DNA of 64,000 nucleotides from Bradyrhizobium guangzhouense (lineage in GTDB: Bacteria; Pseudomonadota; Alphaproteobacteria; Rhizobiales; Xanthobacteraceae): contig NZ_CP030053.1 in the NCBI RefSeq assembly GCF_004114955.1, positions 4,588,001 to 4,652,000 on the forward strand, written 5' to 3'. The position numbers and the translations under genes were made by a program. Positions 1 to 7,708 of the stretch are shown here, one piece after another (positions within the stretch are counted from its first letter, which is position 1; each line of letters begins with the position of its first letter). The notes beneath the pieces are model-generated. The model saw nothing but the letters and a program-made list of their open reading frames with translations, searched no databases and was not told where the DNA came from.

Positions 1-195
1 GGTCTGCGCAAAGGTCCAGCGCGTCTCGCCCGCGACCAGCAGGGCGCGATCGCCATAACGCTCGGCCTGCCGCGTGAGGATGGCAGAAAGAATCCGGTCG
101 GACGGCGGAAACAGCTCGACCGCTCGCGCCCAGGCGGCCGTGGGACCGCCGTCCCCGACCACACCGTCGCCCTGCATCTGCAGGTTGCTCTCCAT
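1..195 (-). CDS. Acyl-CoA ligase (AMP-forming), N-terminal part, cut by window edge
   Basis: Sixty-five codons of a leftward gene are visible. The residues around ERYGDRALL and TRWTFAQ resemble the N-terminal lobe of AMP-forming acyl-CoA ligases, which activate carboxylic acids to CoA thioesters with ATP in the cytoplasm. The AMP-binding signature itself lies outside the window, so the family call rests on the N-terminus alone. The ATG at 195 sits 14 bases after the stop of the binding-protein gene, so this looks like a further member of the leftward operon that starts at 5907. In that context it may activate an aromatic acid for the thiolase-like/DUF35 pair upstream; this role is inference. 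Confidence 0.6.
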   Translation of the reverse strand, partial: MESNLQMQGDGVVGDGGPTAAWARAVELFPPSDRILSAILTRQAERYGDRALLVAGETRWTFAQT

Positions 196-209
196 CGCGT
201 CTGCCCCGC

Positions 210-1367
210 TCAGGGCAACAGCTTGTATTTACCGTCCTCGATCTGGACCATGATACGCGAACGATCGTCGACGCCGTATCGGTCCGCCGGCGTATAGGTA
301 TAAACGCCCTGTGTCCCAACAACCTCCTTGGTCGTAAACAGCGCCTGACGAAGCGCGGTGCGGAATTCCGGCGAGCCGGGCTTGGCGCCCGATGCCATCG
401 CGCGCTTGGCGGCGTCGGCGAGGACCAGCCAGCCGTCGAACGAATAGGACGAGAATGAATCCGTCGGCGCCTCGCCGTTCGCCTTCTCGAAGGCGGCGCG
501 GAAATCCAGGGCGACTTTCTGAATCGGATTGCTGGCGGCAAGCTGCTCCGCTGCGGTCACGGGGCCGGTCGGGCAGATGATGCCGTTGGCCGCCTTGCCG
601 GCAAGGCGCAGGAAGTCGGCACTGATCATGCCGTGATTGCCGTAGAGCGGCCCCTTGTAGCCGCGCTCGGACAGCGCGATCACCGGCAGCGCACCGGGCG
701 TTCCCGTCCCACCCAGCATGATTGCATCAGGATGCGCGGCGACGACGCGCAAAACCTGCGCGGTGACCGAAGAGTCCGAGCGGGCGTAGCGCTCATTGGC
801 GATCACCTTGATGTCCGCCGATTTGGCCGCCTGTATCAGGGAATCGTAGAAGAGATCACCTAACGCGTCGGAGAAGCCGATGAACGCAACGCTCTTCAAT
901 CCCTTCGCCTTCATGTTGTCGACAATGCCCTGCAGCAACAGTGATGTCGGCTGCGGGATTTGCACGACCCACGGGCCACCGTCACCAGCCGACACCTGTG
1001 CGATGGGCGACACGGCGATCATCGGTACCTTCATCTCGACCGCGGCGGCCGCCATCGCCAGGGTTTGGGGCGCGCCCGAAGTACCGATCAGGATATCGAC
1101 CTTCTCCTGCTCGACGAGCTTGCGCGCATTGCGGGCCGACGCAGTCGGATCGGAGCCATCATCGAGCTGGATGACCCGGAGCTTCTCGCCGCCGATCTCG
1201 CCGACATAGGCCTGGCCCGCGGCAATCCCCTTTGCATTTGGAATGCCGATCGATGACACCGGCCCACTGAGGCCGGTGACAAATCCGACGAGGATCTCAG
1301 CTTTCGCAAATTGCGGGACGGCAAGCAGCAATGCGGTGGAAGCCAGCAGGCTCTTGATCAAGTTCAT
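210..1367 (-). CDS. ABC transporter substrate-binding protein, branched-chain amino acid type
   Basis: A periplasmic binding protein of the LivK type, 385 aa from the ATG at 1367, chosen because AGG lies just upstream and a Sec signal peptide follows (MNLIKSLL, a hydrophobic run, then cleavage near FAKA|EI). The long open frame beyond this ATG is noncoding extension. The mature N-terminus (VGFVTGLSG, LDDGSD, ARKLVEQEKVD, VPMIAVSP) is clearly paralogous to the binding protein at 6517-7665, which begins the divergent Liv operon. It probably supplies a second ligand specificity to the same membrane complex, since no permease accompanies it here. The ligand is likely an aromatic acid rather than an amino acid given the operon; that is inference. 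Confidence 0.9.
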   Translation of the reverse strand: MNLIKSLLASTALLLAVPQFAKAEILVGFVTGLSGPVSSIGIPNAKGIAAGQAYVGEIGGEKLRVIQLDDGSDPTASARNARKLVEQEKVDILIGTSGAPQTLAMAAAAVEMKVPMIAVSPIAQVSAGDGGPWVVQIPQPTSLLLQGIVDNMKAKGLKSVAFIGFSDALGDLFYDSLIQAAKSADIKVIANERYARSDSSVTAQVLRVVAAHPDAIMLGGTGTPGALPVIALSERGYKGPLYGNHGMISADFLRLAGKAANGIICPTGPVTAAEQLAASNPIQKVALDFRAAFEKANGEAPTDSFSSYSFDGWLVLADAAKRAMASGAKPGSPEFRTALRQALFTTKEVVGTQGVYTYTPADRYGVDDRSRIMVQIEDGKYKLLP

Positions 1368-1423
1368 GGCACCTGTCTTTCGTGAGTGTTTCTTGTTCTG
1401 ATCGGCAAGTGCCATGATAGGGC

Positions 1424-2206
1424 TCAGCTCGACGCAACCAGCGCGATGACGCGAAGCGGACTGCCGGAGCCGTTCTGGATCTTCAACGGCGAGGCCACGA
1501 CGACGGCGCCGGTAGGTGGCAACTGATCCAGGTTGCACAGGCATTGCAGGCCATAACGCCCTGCTCCATGCAGGAAGTGATGCGCCGGATAAGGCGGATC
1601 GAAATGCCCGGCCTGCCCCGCATCCGTACCGATGGTCTCGGTGCCGAACCCGATGACGCCGCGTTCCTCCACCAGCCATTTCATCACGGCCGGATTCGGG
1701 CCCGGCGTGTGCGCGCCGTCATCCCTGAGGTTCGCGTAGTCGCGCCACCCCTTCTTCGACCAATCGGTGCGCAACAGAACCCAGTGACGTGCGGGAATCC
1801 GTCCATGCTTCGCCTCCCATGCTTCGACGAGCGGAACGGTCAGGACGAAGTCCGGATCCTGCGCGGCCTGCGCCGAGCAATCGATGACGCAAGCCGGAGC
1901 GATCATGTCCTTCGGCGGCATCGTGTCGACGGCATTATTGGGCAGATCCTTGCCGGTGAACCAATGGATCGGCGCGTCGAAATGCGTGCCAGTGTGTTCG
2001 CCGAAGGTGACGTTGTTCCAGTACCAGGCCGGGCCGCGGCCATCATATCGCGAGATCTCCTGGATGCGGACCGGTGCGGCCTGGCCGAACTCGGGCGGAA
2101 GCACGATGACCGGAAAATCCGGACTGAGCGTAAAGGTCAGGTCGACGACGCGCACCGCGCCGGAAGAAATCGCACTCGCCAGCTCCAGGAGATTGTTGCC
2201 TTGCAT
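1424..2206 (-). CDS. Cyclase-family metal hydrolase (isatin-hydrolase / kynurenine-formamidase type)
   Basis: A 260-residue cytoplasmic hydrolase. The family signature HTGTHFDAPIH is at residues 71-81 and supplies the metal ligands (His71, His75, Asp77) and the following Pro/His. Members open cyclic amides or formamides: kynurenine formamidase and isatin hydrolase are the best known. The length and the position of the motif fit isatin hydrolases, which are known from Bradyrhizobium. The start at 2206 has GGAGG eight bases upstream; the longer frame is extension. It follows the thiolase-like and DUF35-SDR genes, which could generate isatin by retro-aldol cleavage, so isatin to isatinate is the favoured reaction. 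Family call is firm, substrate is inferred. Confidence 0.82.
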   Translation of the reverse strand: MQGNNLLELASAISSGAVRVVDLTFTLSPDFPVIVLPPEFGQAAPVRIQEISRYDGRGPAWYWNNVTFGEHTGTHFDAPIHWFTGKDLPNNAVDTMPPKDMIAPACVIDCSAQAAQDPDFVLTVPLVEAWEAKHGRIPARHWVLLRTDWSKKGWRDYANLRDDGAHTPGPNPAVMKWLVEERGVIGFGTETIGTDAGQAGHFDPPYPAHHFLHGAGRYGLQCLCNLDQLPPTGAVVVASPLKIQNGSGSPLRVIALVASS

Positions 2207-2240
2207 TGTCACGTCCTCCAGCTTGGTTGAAATCCTGATC

Positions 2241-3482
2241 TCACCTGTCGAGCTCGCGCTCGAGCGCTTTCGGATTGGCCGCGAGGCGTTGCCGGATTTC
2301 CTCGGCAACGTCTCCGACATACATCTCTTCCAGCCCGCCCTTGAGACCCGACACGATCGCGTGCGCGATGGCGCGCGGCGCGACCTTCGGCGGCGGGACG
2401 GTTTGGAACCATTCGGTGTCGACGGGCCCGGTGAACAGATTCATCACCTTCACACCGCCGGGCCGCAGCTCCGCGCGAAGGCAGTGCGACAGCGACAGGC
2501 AAGCCGCCTGCGAAGCCGAATAAGCGCCAAAGGCAGGCCAGTTCGCCAGCGCGTAAACCGAGAGAATATTGACCCATGCGCTGCTGCTAATAATGCCGTC
2601 GGCACCTCGCATTCGCATGGCAGGACCAAAAGCCTGCGCGAGATTGATGAAGCCGAGATAGGCGTGGTCGATCTCGTCCCGCGCGATGCTCGTGCCCCTG
2701 CGATCGAGCAGGCCACCCGGCCGCACATATTCCGTCGTGTTGACGAGGATATCGACTTTGCCGCCGATATCGGCGGCAAGATCGACCGCCGATTTTTCGT
2801 CAGCCGCATCGAGAGTAACGATCTCGATCCCATCTTGACCGCGCAACAGATTCTCGCCGGCGAACGGCCGCCATGGTTCGGCGACGCCGACGAACACCGT
2901 CTTGGCGCCCGCGACCTTCAACGCTGCAACGGCTTCCTGGCCGATCACGCTCCGGCCATTGGTCACAAGCACGCGCCTGAATTTCGGATCGGCCGTCATT
3001 TCCCGCCACTGCTTGTCGTCCGCCATGTTCGGAGTCTCTCCCTCGGGACGGGCAAAGGCGACCGCCTGCCCGCTCTTATCGAGTTGCAACGACATGCGGA
3101 CGACTGCGCCCTCTGCGCAATCGGCATGTAGATGCGCGACAATGGTCGGACCGCAGTCCATCTTCACGAGGCCGATCCGCCACGGCGCACGCTCGCGGAA
3201 ATAGACGTCGCTCGGCACGCGTGCCGTCGTCTCGGCGAGCAGCAGGCCGCGGCGCGGGGCATCGACGAAGGTGAGGTCTGACGACAAGCAAGACGGACAT
3301 GCCTCGCGCGCTGGATAGGCAAAGGAGCCGCACCCCTCGCAGCGCTGCAACATGAAGCGGCCTTCGGCGGCCGCGCGCGTGAACCCGTGCGACGTCCTGC
3401 TGCGCGGTCGCGGTGGCGAAGCAGGCAGCCGCGTTCGCAGCAGCGGATTCTTGCGCCCGGGCGGCTTGATCGGCTCAATCAT
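2241..3482 (-). CDS. DUF35 (zinc ribbon/OB-fold) fused to a degenerate short-chain dehydrogenase
   Basis: A 413-residue two-domain protein. Residues about 30-150 are a DUF35 unit: a rubredoxin-like zinc ribbon with Cys48, Cys51, Cys62 and Cys65, then a beta-rich OB-fold. Residues about 165-413 follow the SDR fold, but the nucleotide motif is TNGRSVIG (174-181), the usual NNAG is NTTE, and the catalytic Tyr-x3-Lys is YSASQ (321-325) with Gln instead of Lys. DUF35 proteins act as partners of thiolase-fold enzymes, and this gene overlaps the upstream thiolase-like gene by four bases. The DUF35 part probably binds the acyl-CoA, as in ChsH2-type retro-aldolases. The SDR part may be structural, substrate binding, or a reduced-activity enzyme. 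Confidence 0.85.
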   Translation of the reverse strand: MIEPIKPPGRKNPLLRTRLPASPPRPRSRTSHGFTRAAAEGRFMLQRCEGCGSFAYPAREACPSCLSSDLTFVDAPRRGLLLAETTARVPSDVYFRERAPWRIGLVKMDCGPTIVAHLHADCAEGAVVRMSLQLDKSGQAVAFARPEGETPNMADDKQWREMTADPKFRRVLVTNGRSVIGQEAVAALKVAGAKTVFVGVAEPWRPFAGENLLRGQDGIEIVTLDAADEKSAVDLAADIGGKVDILVNTTEYVRPGGLLDRRGTSIARDEIDHAYLGFINLAQAFGPAMRMRGADGIISSSAWVNILSVYALANWPAFGAYSASQAACLSLSHCLRAELRPGGVKVMNLFTGPVDTEWFQTVPPPKVAPRAIAHAIVSGLKGGLEEMYVGDVAEEIRQRLAANPKALERELDR

Positions 3483-4657
3483 CGCGAAGGCCCTGCAAGG
3501 ATCGCGGCGCCCGAGGCGAGACCGCGGTCATAGTTGATCATACCGAATCCCGAGGCGAGAGCGAGACTTGCATTCCTGACTTGCGTGGGACCCGCCGTGC
3601 CCAGAATCTGCCGCAGGCCTTCGACGAGACCGAGATAGGCGCCGGCCGCGCCGGCCTGCCCGACCGAGAGTTGTCCCCCCGAGGTGTTGTGCGGGAAGTC
3701 GCCGTCGATGGTGAGATCGTGCTGGCGCACGAACGCGGCGCCTTCGCCTTTCTTGCAGAAGCCGAGATCCTCGAACTGCATCATGGTGATGACGGGATAG
3801 TCATCATATGTCTGCACGACATCGAGGTCATCGGGTTTCACGCCAGCCATCGCGTAGAGCTCGCCGACATCCATCGCCCAGCCGCCGCGCACCTGCATCG
3901 GATCGTCGGCAAAGGCGTTGTGCCGCTCGATTGTCGACAGCAGCCGCGCCGCGGGCAAACCCAGCGAGGCCGCCGTCTCTTCGCGCATGACGAGGAACGC
4001 CTCCGCGCCGGCACATGGCATTACGCAATCGAACAGATGAATGGGGTCGGAGATCGGCCGCGCCGCCAGATATTGCTCCATCGTCAACGGCGCCTTCATC
4101 AGCGCGTGCGGGTTGCGCAGGGCATTGGCGCGCTGGGCAACGGCGATCCTGCCGACATCCTCACGCGTGACCCCAAACGTCCGCATGTAGTTGCGCGCAA
4201 TCAGCGCAAAGCTCGAATTGGCCCCGCCCGCGCCATAGGGATAGACGGCATCCTGGTTGAAACGCGAGAAGTTCTCGAGCGTCAGCCTGAACGAATCGAC
4301 GTGGTTGGTATCGCCGGCGACGCACGCCACGATGTCGGCATCACGGGCCTGAACCGCCCGCGCCGCCTTGCGCAGGCCTGCGATGGCGCTGGCGCCACCG
4401 AGCGGGATCGTATCCAACCATCGGACGCAGAGCCCGAAATGCTGTGTCAATCCGACCCCGCTGTCGGTCCCCATGGTGAAACTGGAGACGCACAGGCCGT
4501 CGATATCGGAGGCCTTGATGCCGGCCTGCCCGACGAGTGCACTCAGCGCCCGCCCGATCCACCATTGCGCACTTTCAATGGAGTAGCGCACATAGGGAAT
4601 CGTGACAGGAGCCGCGATCACCACGCCGTCGTAAGGTGCGCGCAAGGAATTGGTCAC
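3479..4657 (-). CDS. Thiolase-fold protein lacking the thiolase catalytic residues (candidate retro-aldolase)
   Basis: A 392-residue thiolase-superfamily protein of the SCP-x/Ltp2 kind. The site of the nucleophilic Cys reads GGASAIAG (87-94), the usual GHPxGASG histidine loop reads GQAGAAG (Gln334), and the C-terminal Cys loop reads LASGFG (367-372), so all three Claisen-chemistry residues are missing. Two tyrosines in TYDDYP (Tyr284, Tyr287) fall in the region where Ltp2-type steroid aldolases carry catalytic tyrosines. Such enzymes pair with DUF35 proteins and split beta-hydroxyacyl-CoAs into a ketone and an acyl-CoA. The translationally coupled DUF35-SDR gene downstream supports that reading. 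Alternative: a nonspecific lipid-transfer thiolase homologue of unknown function. Confidence 0.85.
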   Translation of the reverse strand: MTNSLRAPYDGVVIAAPVTIPYVRYSIESAQWWIGRALSALVGQAGIKASDIDGLCVSSFTMGTDSGVGLTQHFGLCVRWLDTIPLGGASAIAGLRKAARAVQARDADIVACVAGDTNHVDSFRLTLENFSRFNQDAVYPYGAGGANSSFALIARNYMRTFGVTREDVGRIAVAQRANALRNPHALMKAPLTMEQYLAARPISDPIHLFDCVMPCAGAEAFLVMREETAASLGLPAARLLSTIERHNAFADDPMQVRGGWAMDVGELYAMAGVKPDDLDVVQTYDDYPVITMMQFEDLGFCKKGEGAAFVRQHDLTIDGDFPHNTSGGQLSVGQAGAAGAYLGLVEGLRQILGTAGPTQVRNASLALASGFGMINYDRGLASGAAILAGPSR

Positions 4658-4679
4658 TGACCGCCCTCGTTCATCCGCC

Positions 4680-5108
4680 TCAGACCAGCGTCAGTTTCAC
4701 GGTTATATTGCCGCGCGTTGCGTTCGAATAGGGACAGCGTTCATGCGCACCGGCAACGACCTGTTCCGCCACTGCTTTTTCGACGCCGGGCAGATTGACC
4801 TTCAGCTCGACGGCGAGCGCGTATCCGACGGGCACCGGTCCCATCGCAACCCTCGCCGTCACGGATGGCTCGGCAGAGGGCACCACCTTACGCGTGCGCG
4901 CGACGAGCTTGACCGCGCCGAGAAAGCAGGCGGCATAGCCGGCCGCAAAAAGCTGCTCGGGATTGGTACCTTCACCACCGGGGCCGCCGAGCGATTTCGG
5001 CACGGACAGCGACACCGATAATAGACCGTCGGTGCTGGCGGCCTTGCCGTCCCGACCTCCCGTCGCCGTCACCTCGGTCTCGTACAGAATCTTTTCGGGA
5101 GTCATCAT
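4680..5108 (-). CDS. ohr: Organic hydroperoxide resistance protein, Ohr/OsmC family
   Basis: A 142-residue Ohr-type peroxidase that reduces organic hydroperoxides using two active-site cysteines and lipoyl protein as electron source. Cys61 lies in GYAACF and Cys125 in ERCPYSNATRGN, the two family hallmarks; the N-terminal EVTATGGRDG carries the conserved arginine. The ATG at 5108 is preceded by GGAGA at good spacing, although a second ATG follows directly. The gene sits in the leftward catabolic operon between the racemase-fold and thiolase-like genes. It may detoxify peroxides made by uncoupled oxygenase chemistry, which is inference. No OhrR regulator gene adjoins it, so it probably follows operon control. 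Confidence 0.92.
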   Translation of the reverse strand: MMTPEKILYETEVTATGGRDGKAASTDGLLSVSLSVPKSLGGPGGEGTNPEQLFAAGYAACFLGAVKLVARTRKVVPSAEPSVTARVAMGPVPVGYALAVELKVNLPGVEKAVAEQVVAGAHERCPYSNATRGNITVKLTLV

Positions 5109-5124
5109 GATGGGTTCTCCAGAA

Positions 5125-5907
5125 TTAGCGGCTATTACGGGCGAGCAGTGCGCGAAAATCGCTGCGCGCCTGGGCGCTGGCACGTTTGAAGCTCGGCCCG
5201 CGGCTGGGCTCGGTGCCGTTGAGCTTGCGGAGCTGCACCCACATCTCGGCGTTCTTCAGCGCCACGGCCGCACAGTTGACCACCGGCGCGTGGCCGACCT
5301 TCAGGCCATGCTCCTTCCCGATCAGAAGGCCCGGCAGCACGCCGGCCGGGATCACGACATCAGCGCCGTGCTCGACCAGCGGAAGGGCGCAGCCGACGAA
5401 ATCCTTGATCATCCGCGCTTGCGCTGCAGCATCCCCGGCGAACGCATCGGCGAAGTCTTCCGGCTTGCAGCCAAGGCCAACCACATGAACGACCCGATCG
5501 CCGAGGCCGTAACGTTCGGCCTGCTCATAGTGCCAAACCTCGAAGACGGGATCGAGCGTCACAAGGCCGAGACGCCGTCCGAGCTGTGAGGCCGCCAGCA
5601 GCGTTGCCTCGCCGGTCCCGATCACGGGAATGTCGAGCGCCGAGCGCAGCTCGTAGAGGCCGGGATCCTGGAAATGCCCCATGACGAAGGCATCGAAGCC
5701 GCCCTCCTCGGCCGCAATGCCGTTGTCGATCGCCTGGACGGCGCAGCGCAGTTCCGCAAGCCGGCCGAACTCGCGGTCCGGCGGACTGATGCCCTCGACG
5801 TGAACCGTCGTGCCCGGTGCAGCGATGTTGTTGAGGTATTCCGACAGTCGCGCCATGTAGGGCGCGTTCACGCTCGCATCAACGAAGCTCTGCCAGAAGA
5901 TGCGCAT
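5125..5907 (-). CDS. Asp/Glu/hydantoin racemase-superfamily protein without the cysteine pair
   Basis: A 260-residue protein with the two-lobed Asp/Glu racemase fold. In the superfamily two cysteines, one per lobe, act as acid/base. Here the first position reads MGHFQDP (His78) and the second lobe motif reads PAGVLPG (188-193), so neither cysteine is present at the expected site. A proton-transfer racemase reaction with the standard residues is therefore unlikely; the superfamily also contains isomerases and decarboxylases with altered sites. The ATG at 5907 has GGAGAAGG just upstream; the longer frame is extension. It is the first gene of the leftward operon that carries the thiolase-like, DUF35-SDR and cyclase genes. 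The function is not known to me. Confidence 0.75.
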   Translation of the reverse strand: MRIFWQSFVDASVNAPYMARLSEYLNNIAAPGTTVHVEGISPPDREFGRLAELRCAVQAIDNGIAAEEGGFDAFVMGHFQDPGLYELRSALDIPVIGTGEATLLAASQLGRRLGLVTLDPVFEVWHYEQAERYGLGDRVVHVVGLGCKPEDFADAFAGDAAAQARMIKDFVGCALPLVEHGADVVIPAGVLPGLLIGKEHGLKVGHAPVVNCAAVALKNAEMWVQLRKLNGTEPSRGPSFKRASAQARSDFRALLARNSR

Positions 5908-6516
5908 CGTCCTTCTCCTCAAGCGTCGATCGGAGGATCGGTCGTCGGCTGCCGATGAATATATTTCAATCATAAACTAATTCACGCGTCAAATGCGCGC
6001 CGTGGCGATCGCGCGGCTCGCCGTACAGGCAAGGCGCGCACAGCTTTTTCGTTCAACCGGGCTACCAGGAAGCGCCGCGCACTGGCCAAATTGTATGCAA
6101 CAACATTTTTTTCTGACGGCCCCGTGACACGTGTTGACGGCACCACTGACAATACTTTAGGCTTTAAGTAATTCATCGCCGGCCAGGGACCGGCGGCCAT
6201 GACAATGATGTTGCAGGGCACCGATTTTGAGACACTCGATCGTGTGGACACTCGCCGGGCTCGAACAGCCGGCCGCGCATCGCGGCCGCACCGATTTCAT
6301 CGTTCCGGAAAAGGCTCGCCTGCATTCACCGGTGGGTCCGACGTTCGCGCGGCAAGCAACATCATGACTGCCGAGCGCCGGGGCGAGCAAATTCTCTTCG
6401 GTCGCGCCCGGCCTTTGGCGCTGCAGCAATGCTTTCGATCAGCTGGCTCGTCGTTCGGGGTCCCCGCGCGGCAGCTTCACGGCATTCCTATCCAGCATCA
6501 ACGGAGGAGAACGCAT
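5908..6516. other. Divergent intergenic region between the two arms of region 1
   Basis: No gene is supported in these 609 bases; the frame open from 6199 is an upstream extension of the binding-protein gene. Visible elements are a palindrome TGAATATATTTCA at 5956-5968 nested within ATGA/TCAT arms near the leftward start, the operator-like site at 6094-6107, a perfect ACACGTGT at 6127-6134 that overlaps a TTGACG hexamer (6134-6139), and a small hairpin with GCCGG/CCGGC arms at 6178-6194. Both operon promoters must lie here but I cannot assign clear -10 boxes. Confidence 0.6.
6094..6107 (+). promoter_or_regulatory. Candidate MarR operator, TATG-N6-CATT
   Basis: The site reads TATGCAACAACATT. 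It shares the first seven bases with the site at 34498-34511 read on the minus strand (TATGCAAATTCATA) and the overall form with 24290-24303 (TATGCTAACGCATA), one base away from a perfect TATG-N6-CATA. It also contains TTGTATGCAA (6091-6100), which resembles GntR sites, so the regulator is uncertain. Confidence 0.35.
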
Positions 6517-7665
6517 ATGCGCAAGACTCTGAGCTTACTTGCCCTTGTCGCCGGAATCGCCGTGGCCCCGGCGGCGCAGGCCGAGATCACCATCGGCTTC
6601 GTCACCTCGCTGAGCGGCAACGGCTCGTCGATCGGCATCCCCTACGGGCGCGGCATCAACGCCGCCTATGAATACAGGAAAACCATCAACGGCGAGACCA
6701 TCCGCCTGATCCAGCTGGACGATGGCTCAGACCCGTCGGCCGCAACCCGCAACGCGCGCAAGCTGGTGGAGGAAGAGAAGGTGGACCTCCTGATCGGCAC
6801 CGCGACGGCGCCCTCGACCATCGCCATGGCGGCGGTGGCGAGCGAACTGAAGGTGCCGATGATCGCGGTCTCGCCGATCGGCAAGCTGCCTGATGCGCCC
6901 GAGCAGTGGGTGGTGTCGGTGCCGCAGCCGGCCTCCCTCCTCGTCAAGATCGTCGCCGATCGCATGAAGCGCGATGGCATGAAGAACATCGGATATATCG
7001 GCTTCTCCGACGCCTGGGGCGACCTCGTCTATAACGGCGCCAAGGCCGCTGAAGCCACCGGCGAGATCAAGATCCAGAGCAACGAGCGCTATGCCCGCAC
7101 CGACACTTCGGTGACCGCGCAGATTCTCAAGGTACTCGCGACCCGCCCCGACGCCGTGCTGGACGGCGGCTCGGGAACGCAAGGCGCGCTGCCTCTGCTC
7201 AGCCTCGCCGACCGTGGCTTCAAGGGAAACACCTACGGCACGGTGGCTCTGGTCAATCCGGACTTCGTGAATGTCGGCGGCAAGGCGGCCGACGGCATTC
7301 AGGTCTCCGCAGGTCCCGTGATCGTCGCCGAGCAGTTGCCCGATGAGCACTTCGCCAAGAAGATCGCGCTGGATTTCCGCGCCGTCTACCAGAAGGTCCA
7401 TAACATACCGACCACCGACGGCTTCTCCGCTTATTCCTTCGACGCCTGGCTGATCTTCGCCAATGCCGCCGAGCGCGCGCTGAAGACTGCGAAACCCGGC
7501 ACGGTGGAATTCCGCGCGGCGCTGCGAGACGCGATCCTCAGCACCAAGGAGCTGGCCGGCGTGCATGCCGTCTACAACTTCAAGCCCGGCGCGGTGACCG
7601 GCGTCGACGAGCGTTCGCTCGTCGTGGTGCGGCTGACCGGCGGCGCCTGGAAATACGCGCCTTAG
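6517..7665 (+). CDS. ABC transporter substrate-binding protein, branched-chain amino acid type
   Basis: A 382-residue periplasmic binding protein. The ATG at 6517 is preceded by GGAGGAG and opens a Sec signal peptide (MRKTLSLL, cleavage near AAQA|EI); the frame upstream to 6199 is noncoding. The mature sequence begins ITIGFVTSLSG and is paralogous to the protein at 210-1367, sharing LDDGSDP, NARKLVE.EKVD.LIG and VPMIAVSPI. It heads a complete Liv operon (LivH, LivM-LivG, LivF downstream) and captures the ligand for that importer. The association with aromatic-catabolism genes suggests an aromatic acid or similar ligand; ligand identity cannot be read from sequence. Confidence 0.92.
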   Translation: MRKTLSLLALVAGIAVAPAAQAEITIGFVTSLSGNGSSIGIPYGRGINAAYEYRKTINGETIRLIQLDDGSDPSAATRNARKLVEEEKVDLLIGTATAPSTIAMAAVASELKVPMIAVSPIGKLPDAPEQWVVSVPQPASLLVKIVADRMKRDGMKNIGYIGFSDAWGDLVYNGAKAAEATGEIKIQSNERYARTDTSVTAQILKVLATRPDAVLDGGSGTQGALPLLSLADRGFKGNTYGTVALVNPDFVNVGGKAADGIQVSAGPVIVAEQLPDEHFAKKIALDFRAVYQKVHNIPTTDGFSAYSFDAWLIFANAAERALKTAKPGTVEFRAALRDAILSTKELAGVHAVYNFKPGAVTGVDERSLVVVRLTGGAWKYAP

Positions 7666-7708
7666 TCGGACGCCGGCTGGCCACCACAACGAGGGGACAG
7701 CGTTCTCA

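Noticed and set aside
6091..6100. TTGTATGCAA as a GntR operator
   Set aside because: No GntR gene lies in the window and the bases are better explained by the three-site TATG-N6-CATA pattern; not excluded.
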